From Alteromonas sp. 1_MG-2023 (lineage in GTDB: Bacteria; Pseudomonadota; Gammaproteobacteria; Enterobacterales; Alteromonadaceae), in assembly GCF_030547075.1 (NCBI RefSeq), contig NZ_JAUOQH010000014.1, positions 54,874-118,873 of the forward strand: a stretch of 64,000 nucleotides of DNA, given 5' to 3'. The notes beneath the pieces are model-generated. The model searched no databases. It saw only the letters and a list, made by a program, of their open reading frames with translations, and had not been told where the DNA came from. The translations under genes and the position numbers were made by a program. Below, piece after piece: positions 17,720 to 28,615 of the stretch (positions are counted from its first letter, which is position 1; each line of letters begins with the position of its first letter).

Positions 17720-18763
17720 TTAGAAATTGCTCATAGATTGTTTATCTTTCGATTTAGCCGCGGCATCTTCTTTGGTAATTGCCCCCAACGCCAATAAACG
17801 TTGTAGGCACTGATCCATAGTTTGCATGCCCGTAGCTTGCCCTGTCTGAATAACAGAGTACATCTGCGGAACTTTATCTTCACGAATAAGATTTCGAATT
17901 GCAGGAATACCCACCATAATTTCGTGGGCCGCTATTCGCCCTCCCCCTACTTTTTTCAGTAGTGTTTGAGAAATTACTGCCCGAAGTGATTCTGACAACA
18001 TAGAACGCACCATCGCTTTTTCTTCAGCGGGGAATACATCAATAATACGGTCAATGGTTTTAGGGGCCGAGTTGGTGTGCAAGGTGCCAAATACAAGGTG
18101 GCCAGTTTCAGCCGCTGAAATGGCTAAGCGAATGGTTTCCAAATCCCGTAATTCACCAACAAGGATAACATCTGGATCTTCACGTAATGCAGAGCGAAGT
18201 GCGTTACTAAAAGAGTGGGTGTCTCGATGTACTTCCCGCTGGTTTATCAAGCTCATTTTATTTTCATGCACGAATTCGATAGGATCTTCAATGGTAAGAA
18301 TATGCTCTCGTTTATGCGAGTTTATATGATCGACCATAGCAGCAAGCGTCGTACTCTTACCTGAACCCGTGGCGCCAGTAACCAGAACAATGCCAGTAGG
18401 TTGGTTTATTATCTCTTTGAATATTTCAGGCGCACCTAGATCATCAAGCGTGAGTACGGTGTTAGGGATAGTACGAAGAACCGCTGCCGCCCCGCGATTT
18501 TGCACAAAAGCATTGACACGAAAGCGCGACAAGCCGCTAATTTCGAATGAGAAATCGGTTTCCAAGTTCTCTTCATACTCTTTGCGTTGCATGTCGTTCA
18601 TTATTTCATAAATAAGTGCATGTACTTGTTTATGATCTAAGGCGGGTACATTAAGCTTACGCATTTCTCCGTCTACGCGGATTAGAGGCGGCAGACCCGC
18701 TGATAAGTGCAAATCTGACGCGTTATTTTTAACGCTGAAAGCCAAAAGTTCGGTAATATCCAC
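17720..18763 (-). CDS. pilT: Type IV pilus retraction ATPase PilT
   Basis: Motor ATPase that depolymerises type IV pili. The start is GTG at 18763 (MDITELLAFS, as in known PilT), preceded by AAAGGAG; an in-frame ATG at 18793 would overlap yggS and has no family support. 347 residues. Walker A GATGSGKST, Asp box LTIEDPIEFVHENK, Walker B VILVGELRDLET, His box HLVFGTLHTNSA and the AIRNLIRE retraction motif. Only 24 bp separate it from the divergent yggS. Confidence 0.96.
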   Translation of the reverse strand: MDITELLAFSVKNNASDLHLSAGLPPLIRVDGEMRKLNVPALDHKQVHALIYEIMNDMQRKEYEENLETDFSFEISGLSRFRVNAFVQNRGAAAVLRTIPNTVLTLDDLGAPEIFKEIINQPTGIVLVTGATGSGKSTTLAAMVDHINSHKREHILTIEDPIEFVHENKMSLINQREVHRDTHSFSNALRSALREDPDVILVGELRDLETIRLAISAAETGHLVFGTLHTNSAPKTIDRIIDVFPAEEKAMVRSMLSESLRAVISQTLLKKVGGGRIAAHEIMVGIPAIRNLIREDKVPQMYSVIQTGQATGMQTMDQCLQRLLALGAITKEDAAAKSKDKQSMSNF

Positions 18764-18787
18764 AACAACTCCTTTAAAAGGTGAACA
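18764..18787. promoter_or_regulatory. Back-to-back ribosome binding sites of pilT and yggS
   Basis: The whole intergenic gap is 24 bp. It contains the pilT site (AAAGGAG on the minus strand) and the yggS site (AAAGGTG on the plus strand) as the two arms of a near-palindrome (CCTTTAAAAGG). There is no room for promoters, so both must lie inside the opposite coding sequences or further upstream. Confidence 0.75.
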
Positions 18788-19474
18788 ATGCAAACAATAG
18801 CAGAAAGACTCAATAGTGCACGACAGGATGTGCGCCTAGCCACTGCCAACGCTAATCGTCCACCAAATTCAGTTAAATTGCTAGCCGTGAGTAAAACAAA
18901 ACCGGTATCGGATATTATGGCAGCGTATGAAGATGGACAACGTACATTCGGTGAAAACTATATACAAGAAGGCGTTGATAAAATACAACACCTATCGGAA
19001 TTTAACGATATTGAATGGCATATGATTGGCCCTGTTCAATCAAACAAGACTAAAATAGTTGCTGAGCATTTTGATTGGGTGCAGTCGGTTGATAGAGAAA
19101 AGATAGCTCGCCGCTTGAATGAGCAACGCCCGGAAAGCTTGCCGCCACTTAATGTTTGCATTCAGGTTAATATTGACGATGAAGCGAGCAAGTCTGGCGC
19201 AAAGCCAGAGGAAATTGATGAACTGGTTAAATTTATCAGCCAACAAGACAAACTTTGTTTACGTGGACTTATGGCAATCCCTAAAGCCAATCCGGACAAC
19301 CATGAACAAGCGAAAAGCTTAAGCGCTCTAAAGGAATTGTTCGACCGATACCATACAAACTTGACCAATTTTGATACCCTGTCCGTAGGAATGAGCAGTG
19401 ATATGCAAAGCGCCATCGCTCACGGTTCAACTATGGTGAGAATTGGCACTGCAATATTCGGTTCACGCAACTAA
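18788..19474 (+). CDS. yggS: YggS/PLPBP family PLP-homeostasis protein
   Basis: Cytosolic pyridoxal-phosphate carrier that maintains B6 balance; no enzymatic activity is established. 228 residues, standard. PLP-binding Lys36 in LLAVSKTKP; other motifs: TFGENYIQEG, EWHMIGPVQSNK, VNIDDEASKSG and LSVGMSSDMQSAIAHGSTMVRIGTAIFG. First gene of yggS-proC-yggT-DUF4426, the widespread gammaproteobacterial order next to pilT. Confidence 0.96.
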   Translation: MQTIAERLNSARQDVRLATANANRPPNSVKLLAVSKTKPVSDIMAAYEDGQRTFGENYIQEGVDKIQHLSEFNDIEWHMIGPVQSNKTKIVAEHFDWVQSVDREKIARRLNEQRPESLPPLNVCIQVNIDDEASKSGAKPEEIDELVKFISQQDKLCLRGLMAIPKANPDNHEQAKSLSALKELFDRYHTNLTNFDTLSVGMSSDMQSAIAHGSTMVRIGTAIFGSRN

Positions 19475-19528
19475 TTTAAACGTTATTCACTTAACGCGGT
19501 TAGTTTTTCAACGTACAAGAGGATTCAT

Positions 19529-20350
19529 ATGCAACAAAAGAAATTGGCATTTATAGGCGCAGGAAACATGAGCCGCAGTATCATCAGCGGTTTAATTCAA
19601 TCCGGCTATGATAAGACACGCATCTTAGCCAGTAACCCGTCTACGCCTAAACTTGACAAGTTAAAAGAAGATTTCGGTATTCAAATTACCCAATCAAATG
19701 ATGAAGCTTGTCAGTTTGCCGATGCTATTGTGCTAGCCGTGAAACCCCAATTAATGGGTGATATGTGCGCTGAACTTCAAAAGAAAAACGATTTATCTGA
19801 CAAGCTTTTCCTAAGTATTGCAGCTGGCCTACCTGTTTCTCGGTTACAGGAAATGCTTGGAGGGGATTACCCTGTAGTGCGTATTATGCCGAATACGCCG
19901 AGTTTACTCGGTAAAGGTATGTCGGGCATGTATGCCGATAGTACCGTGTCAGAAGATAACAGAACTTACGTTGATGATGTAATGAACAGCGTAGGGGAAA
20001 CGGTATGGGTTGAAGAGGAAGATGGTATTAACGGCGTTATTGCTGCAGCGGGCAGTAGCCCTGCTTATTTCTTCTTGTTTTTACAAGCTATGCAGGAAGA
20101 AGCCATCAATATGGGCTTCGACAAAGCGCAGTCTCGCTTAATGGTGCAACAAGCCATGTTGGGTGCCGCAGAAATGGTTTGTCACAATCCTGACCTTGAA
20201 TTAAGTGAACTTCGGGCCCAAGTTACCTCTAAGGGCGGAACGACTGCAGCGGCAGTCAATACGCTTATTGACGAAGGTTTAAATGATACCGTAAGTAAAG
20301 CGATGCGCGCTGCGGTAGCTCGCGCTGAAGAAATGGCAAAACAGCTTTAA
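19529..20350 (+). CDS. proC: Pyrroline-5-carboxylate reductase
   Basis: Last step of proline synthesis, reducing pyrroline-5-carboxylate with NAD(P)H. 273 residues. N-terminal Rossmann motif FIGAGNMSRSIISGL; LAVKPQLM; IMPNTPSLLGKGM; and the C-terminal signature ELRAQVTSKGGTTAAA. GAGG is placed 6-7 nt before the ATG. Second gene of the yggS operon, 54 bp after yggS. Confidence 0.97.
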   Translation: MQQKKLAFIGAGNMSRSIISGLIQSGYDKTRILASNPSTPKLDKLKEDFGIQITQSNDEACQFADAIVLAVKPQLMGDMCAELQKKNDLSDKLFLSIAAGLPVSRLQEMLGGDYPVVRIMPNTPSLLGKGMSGMYADSTVSEDNRTYVDDVMNSVGETVWVEEEDGINGVIAAAGSSPAYFFLFLQAMQEEAINMGFDKAQSRLMVQQAMLGAAEMVCHNPDLELSELRAQVTSKGGTTAAAVNTLIDEGLNDTVSKAMRAAVARAEEMAKQL

Positions 20351-20371
20351 CGTTTTTAGGAACATCAAAAC

Positions 20372-20911
20372 ATGAATGCAACGGTTTTTCTGGTAGATAC
20401 ACTATTTGGTTTGTATTTAATGGTGGTTATCTTACGCCTGTGGTTGCAATTGGTTAGGGCTGATTTTTACAACCCTATGAGCCAATTTATTGTAAAGGCC
20501 ACACACCCAATTGTGGGGCCGTTGCGCAGAATAATCCCTTCTATTGGACGCTTCGACACCGCTACTTTCGTGCTAGCTTTAGTTGTTGCTGCGTTAAAAA
20601 TAATTACTCTGTCACTTATGGCTGGCGGGACGTTAAACCCGCTAGGCATTGCAATCTTTGCGCTGATAGAAGTGGTAAAAGAAACTCTTTCCATCATGTT
20701 CTGGGTGCTCATTCTACGGGCTATTTTAAGCTGGGTTTCGCAAGGGCAAACGCCTATCGACTACCTACTCTACCAATTAACTGAACCTTTCTTGGCTCCC
20801 ATTAGGAAAGTTATCCCACCTTTGGGTGGGTTAGATTTGTCGGTGCTCATTGCCATTATTGGGCTGCAATTTTTGCAGTTACTCCTTCAAGATACGTTCA
20901 GGTTCTTTTAA
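20372..20911 (+). CDS. yggT: YggT family integral membrane protein
   Basis: 179-residue inner-membrane protein with two YggT repeats. Each repeat has two membrane helices and a short amphipathic segment (YNPMSQFIVKATHPIVGPLRRIIPSIG, and YLLYQLTEPFLAPIRKVIPPLGG). The family is implicated in potassium or osmotic tolerance in some bacteria, without a proven biochemical function. Starts 21 bp after proC. Confidence 0.93.
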   Translation: MNATVFLVDTLFGLYLMVVILRLWLQLVRADFYNPMSQFIVKATHPIVGPLRRIIPSIGRFDTATFVLALVVAALKIITLSLMAGGTLNPLGIAIFALIEVVKETLSIMFWVLILRAILSWVSQGQTPIDYLLYQLTEPFLAPIRKVIPPLGGLDLSVLIAIIGLQFLQLLLQDTFRFF

Positions 20912-20936
20912 AAACCTGATCCAGTAAGGTAATGAT

Positions 20937-21377
20937 ATGAAAAAAGTTAGCGCAATAATATTTGGTTTGATTGGAAGCTTAGTGCTAAGCATAGGCAATT
21001 TAGCGCATGCCGAACAAAAACAGCAACTAGGCGAGTGGGATGTACATTACATGGTAGTAAGTACTCCCTTTCTTACGCCCGATGTTGCTGCATCTTATGG
21101 CATAGTGAGAAGTAAGTTTAATGCTTTGGTTAATATTTCTGTGCTAGATGCTGTAACAGGTACGGCTCAACGAGTATCAGTTTCTGGTACCGCCAAAAAT
21201 TTAATAGGCACAACTAAGACACTCACTTTTAAGAAAGTAGAAGAAGGTGACGCTATTTATTACCTAGCAGTGCTACCTTTTAGAGACAGAGAAAACTACC
21301 GATTTAGTATCGATGTACAACGTGGAAATACGTCGCACACCTTAAATTTCAAGCAAGAAATGTTTGTTGATGATTAA
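20937..21377 (+). CDS. DUF4426 periplasmic protein
   Basis: 146 residues with a cleavable signal peptide (cut after AHA). The mature part starts KQQLGEWDVHYMVVSTPFLTPDVAASYGIVRSK and contains a predicted beta-rich domain of about 120 residues, which is the DUF4426 pattern found after yggT in Alteromonadales and Vibrio. Function is unknown. Last gene of the yggS operon, ending 47 bp before a terminator. Confidence 0.85.
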   Translation: MKKVSAIIFGLIGSLVLSIGNLAHAEQKQQLGEWDVHYMVVSTPFLTPDVAASYGIVRSKFNALVNISVLDAVTGTAQRVSVSGTAKNLIGTTKTLTFKKVEEGDAIYYLAVLPFRDRENYRFSIDVQRGNTSHTLNFKQEMFVDD

Positions 21378-21424
21378 GACGCAAGTCAGTAAGTCTTCGA
21401 TGTGATTTTTCAAAAATGATGAAC

Positions 21425-21448
21425 GGCGAGTGTATGCTCGCCTTTTTT
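21425..21448 (+). terminator. Terminator of the yggS-proC-yggT operon
   Basis: GGCGAG and CTCGCC arms with a 6-nt loop, followed by six Ts. A rho-independent terminator for the plus-strand operon. Confidence 0.88.
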
Positions 21449-21465
21449 GTGTCTGCCCCAAAAGC

Positions 21466-21476
21466 TGGACACCCAC
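21466..21476 (+). repeat. TGGACACCCAC element upstream of the Y1 transposase
   Basis: A lone copy of the same motif found five times at 16049-16245, lying 18 bp after the terminator of the proC operon and 195 bp before the transposase start. Same orientation as the left-hand cluster. Confidence 0.55.
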
Positions 21477-21546
21477 ATAATATAGAATTAGATATAGCAA
21501 ACGTTCGACACTTTATATAACTTGTCACTATCGAACTTATAGAACT

Positions 21547-21558
21547 GGACACTCACAG
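21547..21558 (+). repeat. Left inverted element of the Y1 transposase unit
   Basis: GGACACTCACAG, exactly reverse-complementary to CTGTGAGTGTCC at 22813-22824 on the other side of the transposase gene. The pair frames a 1.28-kb unit. Confidence 0.6.
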
Positions 21559-21660
21559 ATTCACCAAATAGAATTTTCCCTCAAACTATCCCCTAGTCCA
21601 GTATATTTAGCTTATTGATTAACTCATTATCTCAACATCTACTTTAGGTTGAGTACCCAT

Positions 21661-22599
21661 ATGCCGCGCCCAAGAAAGTCTTTAATTTGTCTACAAAATA
21701 CGCCTTATTATCACTGTGTATCCCGGTGCGTGAGACGAGCATTTCTATGCGGCGCAGACCATTACTCAGGAAAGAGTTATGAGCACCGGCGTAAGTGGGT
21801 AGAAGACAGGCTGATGAAATTGGCAAGCATATTTTCAATTGATGTATGCGCCTATGCCGTGATGAGCAACCATACTCACCTTGTATTGCATGTGGATAGA
21901 AATGAAGCGTTATCGTGGACAACCGAAGAAGTATTAACTCGTTGGCATTCATTGCATAAGGGGACTGTACTGACCCAACAATTTATGCAAACTTCACAAC
22001 GTGTAGCTCTTACGGAAGCCCAGATAAGTACGGTCATCTCAATGGCAAACATTTATCGACAAAGGTTGTACGATATTAGTTGGTTCATGAGGCTACTTAA
22101 TGAACACATTGCTCGTGAAGCTAACAAGGAAGATGAATGTACTGGACGCTTCTGGGAAGGTCGATTTAAATCTCAAGCATTGCTTGATGAAGCCGCGCTG
22201 GCGGCATGTATGGCCTATGTTGATTTAAACCCGCTTCGAGTAGGCCTGGCGGATACACCAGAGTCATCTGAATTTACTAGCATAAAACGCAGAGTGAACG
22301 CTGCTCAAGTTGGAAAGCAACCAAAGTTCTTATACCCTTTCGTGGGAAGCTCATATCAAAGCACAAAAGGAATACCTTTTAATTTAGAGGACTATCTGAC
22401 CTTAGTTGATGAGACAGGTCGAGTTATTAGCGCGAATAAATCTGGTGGTGTAGTTCAAAGTACATCCACTATATTGCAACGTACAGGTTTATTCCAGATA
22501 GATTGGAACAACATGGTCACCGGAATTGAGAAAAAGTTTTCAACCTCTATTGGCCTTTCAATAGCGAAGCGAAGGCTCACCCACCTCCAAGCTGGATGA
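21661..22599 (+). CDS. Y1 (HUH)-type transposase, REP-associated (RAYT-like)
   Basis: Single-strand DNA transposase/nickase family of 312 residues from the ATG at 21661 (an in-frame TTG at 21649 is possible). Start PRPRKSL, then YHCVSRCVRRAFLCG; the HUH metal site is NHTHLVLHV; downstream CTGRFWEGRFKSQALLDE and AYVDLNPLRVGLA are the late conserved blocks. At the spot where REP-type enzymes usually carry the catalytic Tyr (before the GRFWEGR block) this protein reads LNEHIAREAN, with His and no Tyr. Tyrosines are nearby in NIYRQRLYD. It is flanked by a 12-bp inverted pair, not by IS ends with a target duplication that I can see. Confidence 0.85.
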   Translation: MPRPRKSLICLQNTPYYHCVSRCVRRAFLCGADHYSGKSYEHRRKWVEDRLMKLASIFSIDVCAYAVMSNHTHLVLHVDRNEALSWTTEEVLTRWHSLHKGTVLTQQFMQTSQRVALTEAQISTVISMANIYRQRLYDISWFMRLLNEHIAREANKEDECTGRFWEGRFKSQALLDEAALAACMAYVDLNPLRVGLADTPESSEFTSIKRRVNAAQVGKQPKFLYPFVGSSYQSTKGIPFNLEDYLTLVDETGRVISANKSGGVVQSTSTILQRTGLFQIDWNNMVTGIEKKFSTSIGLSIAKRRLTHLQAG

Positions 22600-25016
<2,417 letters not shown>

Positions 25017-25033
25017 TTTAGTTTTATAAAAAA

Positions 25034-25059
25034 GAAGGGAAGCTAATTAGCTTCCCTTC
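25034..25059. terminator. Palindromic terminator between fadH and the VOC gene
   Basis: A 26-bp perfect palindrome (arms GAAGGGAAGCTAA/TTAGCTTCCCTTC) preceded by a run of As on the left. It lies between convergent genes. The T run on the plus side is interrupted, the A run on the minus side is good, so it suits the VOC gene best. Confidence 0.7.
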
Positions 25060-25089
25060 TCTATATTTCTCATATTTCTTATATATTTA

Positions 25090-25425
25090 CTAAAATTGGT
25101 CGAACATAATAGTGTTCCCATCAGGATCTTTCACGACGCAATGCCCTGGCCCTTCTTCGCCTTTAACTGGCACATCTATTTCAATGCCTTTGTCCATTAA
25201 GCGCTGCTCGAGTTCGCGCACGTCAGCGGGGTTGAAGGTTAAAATATTGCCTTCAAACATGCCCTCGAACAAACCAATCATGGTTTGCCCACTTTTCATG
25301 ATAACCCACTTTTCTTCCACCGAACCGCATGACGGCATTGCCTCAAAGCCAAGTGTTTCATAAAACGTTTTCGAGGTGGCTATATCACTGACTGCTAAAC
25401 TTAACGAAAAAAGCCCAGGTTGCAC
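25090..25425 (-). CDS. VOC-superfamily (glyoxalase/bleomycin-resistance fold) protein
   Basis: 111-residue small protein with one glyoxalase-type beta-alpha-beta-beta-beta repeat pair: FSLSLAVSDIATSKTFYETLGFEAM at the start and GPGHCVVKDPDGNTIMFDQF at the end. The metal-site pattern is only partly conserved, so the substrate (lyase, dioxygenase or resistance binding protein) cannot be told. It lies alone, convergent to fadH. Confidence 0.8.
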   Translation of the reverse strand: MQPGLFSLSLAVSDIATSKTFYETLGFEAMPSCGSVEEKWVIMKSGQTMIGLFEGMFEGNILTFNPADVRELEQRLMDKGIEIDVPVKGEEGPGHCVVKDPDGNTIMFDQF

Positions 25426-25528
25426 TGTGTTCTCCTAAGAACCTAACAGAATGAATTACATACTGTAGATAAGTGCACGAGCAAGATCACGGCAATTGGT
25501 CGCAAAGCGTTCAATTATTCTACAATAA

Positions 25529-27064
25529 TTAGTGCTGCCACTCTTTTGTTAACACAACCGCTTCACCGTCCTCTACCTTCACTTCTTTACGCGACTCTTT
25601 ACCTTGACTGTCCACAGCATAGAACTCATATACGGTTACTCCGGTGCCATGCTGAATACTCTCAATAATGCGTTTGGCTTCGAAATCAGGTGAAGATTTT
25701 TTTAATGCCCCACTAACATTTTCAGGCAACTGCGACCACTCAAGGTCTCTTTGTACTTCTACTACTTTCCATTCGTCAGCCACTTGTAGCATATCGAACT
25801 CAATTTCTCTACCATCGGCTAATACGCCTTCAACATCAAGATAAGTCTTGCCATGCTTTAGCTCTTTTTCCACTTCATTTACTGTGAAAGATGGCTCAAT
25901 AGCTTTGATAGCGGTTAATGCATTGGCTGGAACCTCACTAATACTCATACTTACTTTTTCGTTTAGCGTGGCACCAATTTTAGCTTGCTCACCGTGATTA
26001 GCTTTTGGCGCAACGCTCTCCCCTACTTCCAATCGCGTAAACGTCACACTGGCGTAATCACCGTTAGCTTTATCTTCTTCCCAGTTGCCTGTTCCTAAAC
26101 ACGCCGGATACCAGAAACCTGGATCGTCTTTAGTGCTACATTGGTTATAGGCACCCGCTTTAAAGTAATTCCAATCTAGAGTGTAACCGTATGGATGGTC
26201 GTGTTCATCAAGGTTACCGTAAGCGTCTACAGCATTGGCGAGGTTGATTTTGTATTCAACGGTTTCGTGACCTTCAGCTTCGAAGGTTAAATACATCACA
26301 TCACCGTGCACATTCACTACGTAGCTCAGTGCTTCGCCCAACGCTAGTCCAGCTTCACCCGGATCTTCAGGGTTTGTCCATAAGTTGCCCCACACTGGGT
26401 AAGCTATATCTCTTCGATTAGCATCATCTTTTGGAAGGTTTCTTTCGTAAGTCCAAAATACCGAGCCTTTTTCATGGTTAGGCCATTTTTTAAAATAAAT
26501 TTTAAGCGGTTCGTTACCCCAACCAAAACCTTGTACCTTTTTTTCCCATTTACTGGCATGTATCTGACCAATAACCACGGAATAAGCAGGCGCTTTTTCA
26601 GGGTATTTCGCACGAAGGGCTACATGATTCACTTTTAACGTAGCTTCCATCTTGCCGCCTATTCGTCCGAATCGTTTCGCTATAGGGTTGCTCGCTACAG
26701 TGAAATTGTTCTTAGGAGACTTAGTTTTAATTCGTGTACTTTTTCCACGTAACATGTGGCGCAGTTCACTTCGCGTATTACTTGAATTCGCGGTTGTCAG
26801 CGCTTTGTTTGGAGACGTGAACACCATACCGCCATTTTCGTCTACGTAGAAAAAGTCAGGATGGGAAAAATCTTGGATGTCTTTAACTGACACACTATCC
26901 GGCTTTCCATCGTTATTTTCATCAGTCGGCAACGTAATGTTCCACTCACTCAAATCGAATTTATCAGCTGGAACATCATCGGCAATTGCCCCCACACTAA
27001 ACACTGAAAATAAGAGCATTATAGCCGCATTACTATGGGTTGCTCGTTGAGGAAAAACTCTCAT
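25529..27064 (-). CDS. Polysaccharide lyase family 7 alginate lyase with C-terminal PepSY-like repeats
   Basis: Secreted enzyme that cleaves alginate by beta-elimination. The start at 27064 (AGAGG 7 nt ahead) gives 511 residues; signal peptide ends near GAIADD. The PL7 signatures are all present: RSELR (98-102), QIH (167-169) and YFKAGAYNQ (300-308). QIH rather than QVH tends to go with polyguluronate or mixed activity. After the catalytic domain (about 370 residues) come two repeats of about 70 residues resembling PepSY-type domains (VEKELKHGKTYLDVEGVLADG and similar). No other alginate gene is adjacent. Confidence 0.9.
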   Translation of the reverse strand: MRVFPQRATHSNAAIMLLFSVFSVGAIADDVPADKFDLSEWNITLPTDENNDGKPDSVSVKDIQDFSHPDFFYVDENGGMVFTSPNKALTTANSSNTRSELRHMLRGKSTRIKTKSPKNNFTVASNPIAKRFGRIGGKMEATLKVNHVALRAKYPEKAPAYSVVIGQIHASKWEKKVQGFGWGNEPLKIYFKKWPNHEKGSVFWTYERNLPKDDANRRDIAYPVWGNLWTNPEDPGEAGLALGEALSYVVNVHGDVMYLTFEAEGHETVEYKINLANAVDAYGNLDEHDHPYGYTLDWNYFKAGAYNQCSTKDDPGFWYPACLGTGNWEEDKANGDYASVTFTRLEVGESVAPKANHGEQAKIGATLNEKVSMSISEVPANALTAIKAIEPSFTVNEVEKELKHGKTYLDVEGVLADGREIEFDMLQVADEWKVVEVQRDLEWSQLPENVSGALKKSSPDFEAKRIIESIQHGTGVTVYEFYAVDSQGKESRKEVKVEDGEAVVLTKEWQH

Positions 27065-27894
27065 AAAAAACCTCTGCATTTATATTTAAAGCTTAATTTT
27101 AGTGTGGTATCTGCGCGATACGGTATTTGTAGCTTTTAAAACTGCAACTAATGGCATTACCAAAATACCATTAAATTTTAGTTGTTGCGCACAAACCAAG
27201 AACCACAAAACATTACCAACACTTAAAAAATGTAATACCAATTTAACATTTAAACAATTTAATTACAAAATACTTTCATTTAGTTTATCTGATTGTTTAA
27301 CTTACAAACCCAAGGTGGCTGGTTCATGTTTGTGTCACTCGACATATAAAATTGCGAGCCGGTGCTCTGAGCTCAATGGTGGGTGTCCATGTTTAAGACG
27401 GTTAAGATCTCTAGATATTGTCCATAGACCGGCTCTGTAACGAAAGTTTAGTTTGTCAAAATTTCAGCAACTCATTGGGTGTGAAAGTGTGGGTGTCCAT
27501 GTTTAAGGAGTGAGCAGGCTTTTATCGTGAAGAGGGTGTTCTGTTAGTCAGCTCAGACCAGCCTGTGCCCAACGGTGCAAAGTTGGGCTAGTTAAGCCGC
27601 TAGAAACTAGGCTCTACCAACTAGGCTTTCCCAACTATCAACTAACTTAAGCATCGAATACCTAGGTCTGCACAAAATAAGCACTCGACGCACTCAATGC
27701 TTGACTGACTAAGGTAATCAACAAAAGTAAATAATAGATATAATTAACAAAGCCTACCAACAACGTTCTTCAATGTGCTTGAAGGCATCGCGTGCTTCGA
27801 GGTAGAAATAAGGCGCGAGTTAACGTCAATTAACTCAAATTAAAAAAGTGTATTCCCGACAAGTCACCTTGCAACTCAACCAGCCTGTTCTACG
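27065..27894. repeat. Gene-free region upstream of the alginate lyase with repeated GTGGGTGTCC elements
   Basis: 830 bp. Proximal part (27100-27260) is AT-rich with an imperfect palindrome TAATGG (27149-27154)/CCATTA (27168-27173), probably promoter and operator of the lyase. Two direct copies of GTGGGTGTCCATGTTTAAG lie at 27379-27397 and 27489-27507, 110 bp apart. From 27575 to 27660 the short unit AACTAGGCT(C/T)TACC is repeated imperfectly. An open frame at 27102-27440 is judged non-coding. Confidence 0.6.
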
Positions 27895-27913
27895 TCAACC
27901 AGCCTGCTCTGTG
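27876..27913 (-). repeat. 19-bp tandem duplication at the GST stop codon
   Basis: TCAACCAGCCTGTTCTACG (27876-27894) and TCAACCAGCCTGCTCTGTG (27895-27913) are adjacent copies with three differences. The second copy encodes the last codons (TEQAG) and stop of the GST; the first copy lies directly downstream of the stop. Confidence 0.75.
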
Positions 27914-28560
27914 CTCGACAGGTGGGCCATTTCATTGCGCCATGCCTTTTCGTAAGCGGGGCGTGACAAAACCCGTTCAGCGTATGACTTTACGTTGTCA
28001 AATTTAAGGTCAAGGTCACTGCTTTTTGCCCACAACAACACTTGCCCTGATACAACGTCCGCCATAGTAAACAAACTGCCGCATACGTATTCTTTATCGT
28101 CTAGGTAATGTGAGAATGCTGTAAGCGCCCGTTCAAACTCCCAGTCCGCGGTTTGCTGCATTTGCGCTATACGATGCTGCTTTGGTAAAGCAAAGTCGTG
28201 CTTTACCTTACTCCAAAGTGGTTGCTCTAATTCAGTAACGGCAAATATCATCATTTGCTCATACAGCCCACGTTCAAAAGTACCTGATGCAGGAATAAAT
28301 TCGTGCATTGCATGCTTTTCGGCTAAGAATGTAACAATGGCAGCTGACTCACAGAGCGCGCCTTCGTCCGATACCAACACCGGTATTTTAGTTGCAGGGT
28401 TAAGTGCTTGGAATACAGCGTTAAGATGTTCACCAGCTTTTAAATTGACTACCTTATATTCATAAGGCAAGCCAATTTCTTCCAGTGCCCACGCAACCCT
28501 AACCGACCGAGTTTTAGGGAATCCATAAAGTGTATACATTGGTTGCTCCGCGTTTTGCAT
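27895..28560 (-). CDS. Glutathione S-transferase family protein
   Basis: 221 residues. N-terminal thioredoxin-like domain (MYTLYGFPKTRSVRVAWALEEIGLPYEY, then ALNPATKIPVLV and CESAAIVTFLAE, the ESxAI glutathione-binding block) and a C-terminal helical domain. The N-terminal catalytic residue appears to be a Ser or Tyr (YGFPKTRS). A general cytosolic GST; the substrate is unknown. The start could also be MYTLYG at 28539. It is next to yaaA, 55 bp apart, not obviously an operon. Confidence 0.88.
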   Translation of the reverse strand: MQNAEQPMYTLYGFPKTRSVRVAWALEEIGLPYEYKVVNLKAGEHLNAVFQALNPATKIPVLVSDEGALCESAAIVTFLAEKHAMHEFIPASGTFERGLYEQMMIFAVTELEQPLWSKVKHDFALPKQHRIAQMQQTADWEFERALTAFSHYLDDKEYVCGSLFTMADVVSGQVLLWAKSSDLDLKFDNVKSYAERVLSRPAYEKAWRNEMAHLSSTEQAG

Positions 28561-28615
28561 GTTTCAATTTAACAGTCTATGGCCAAATAGAAACTAAAAC
28601 GCGGTACACACATTT

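Noticed and set aside
18764..18793. N-terminal extension of pilT to an ATG at 18793
   Set aside because: It would overlap yggS, is not found in PilT proteins and ignores a good ribosome site before the GTG at 18763.
27102..27440. 112-residue open frame upstream of the alginate lyase
   Set aside because: Low-complexity translation, no ribosome site, and it runs through a promoter-like AT-rich stretch and the first GTGGGTGTCC element.
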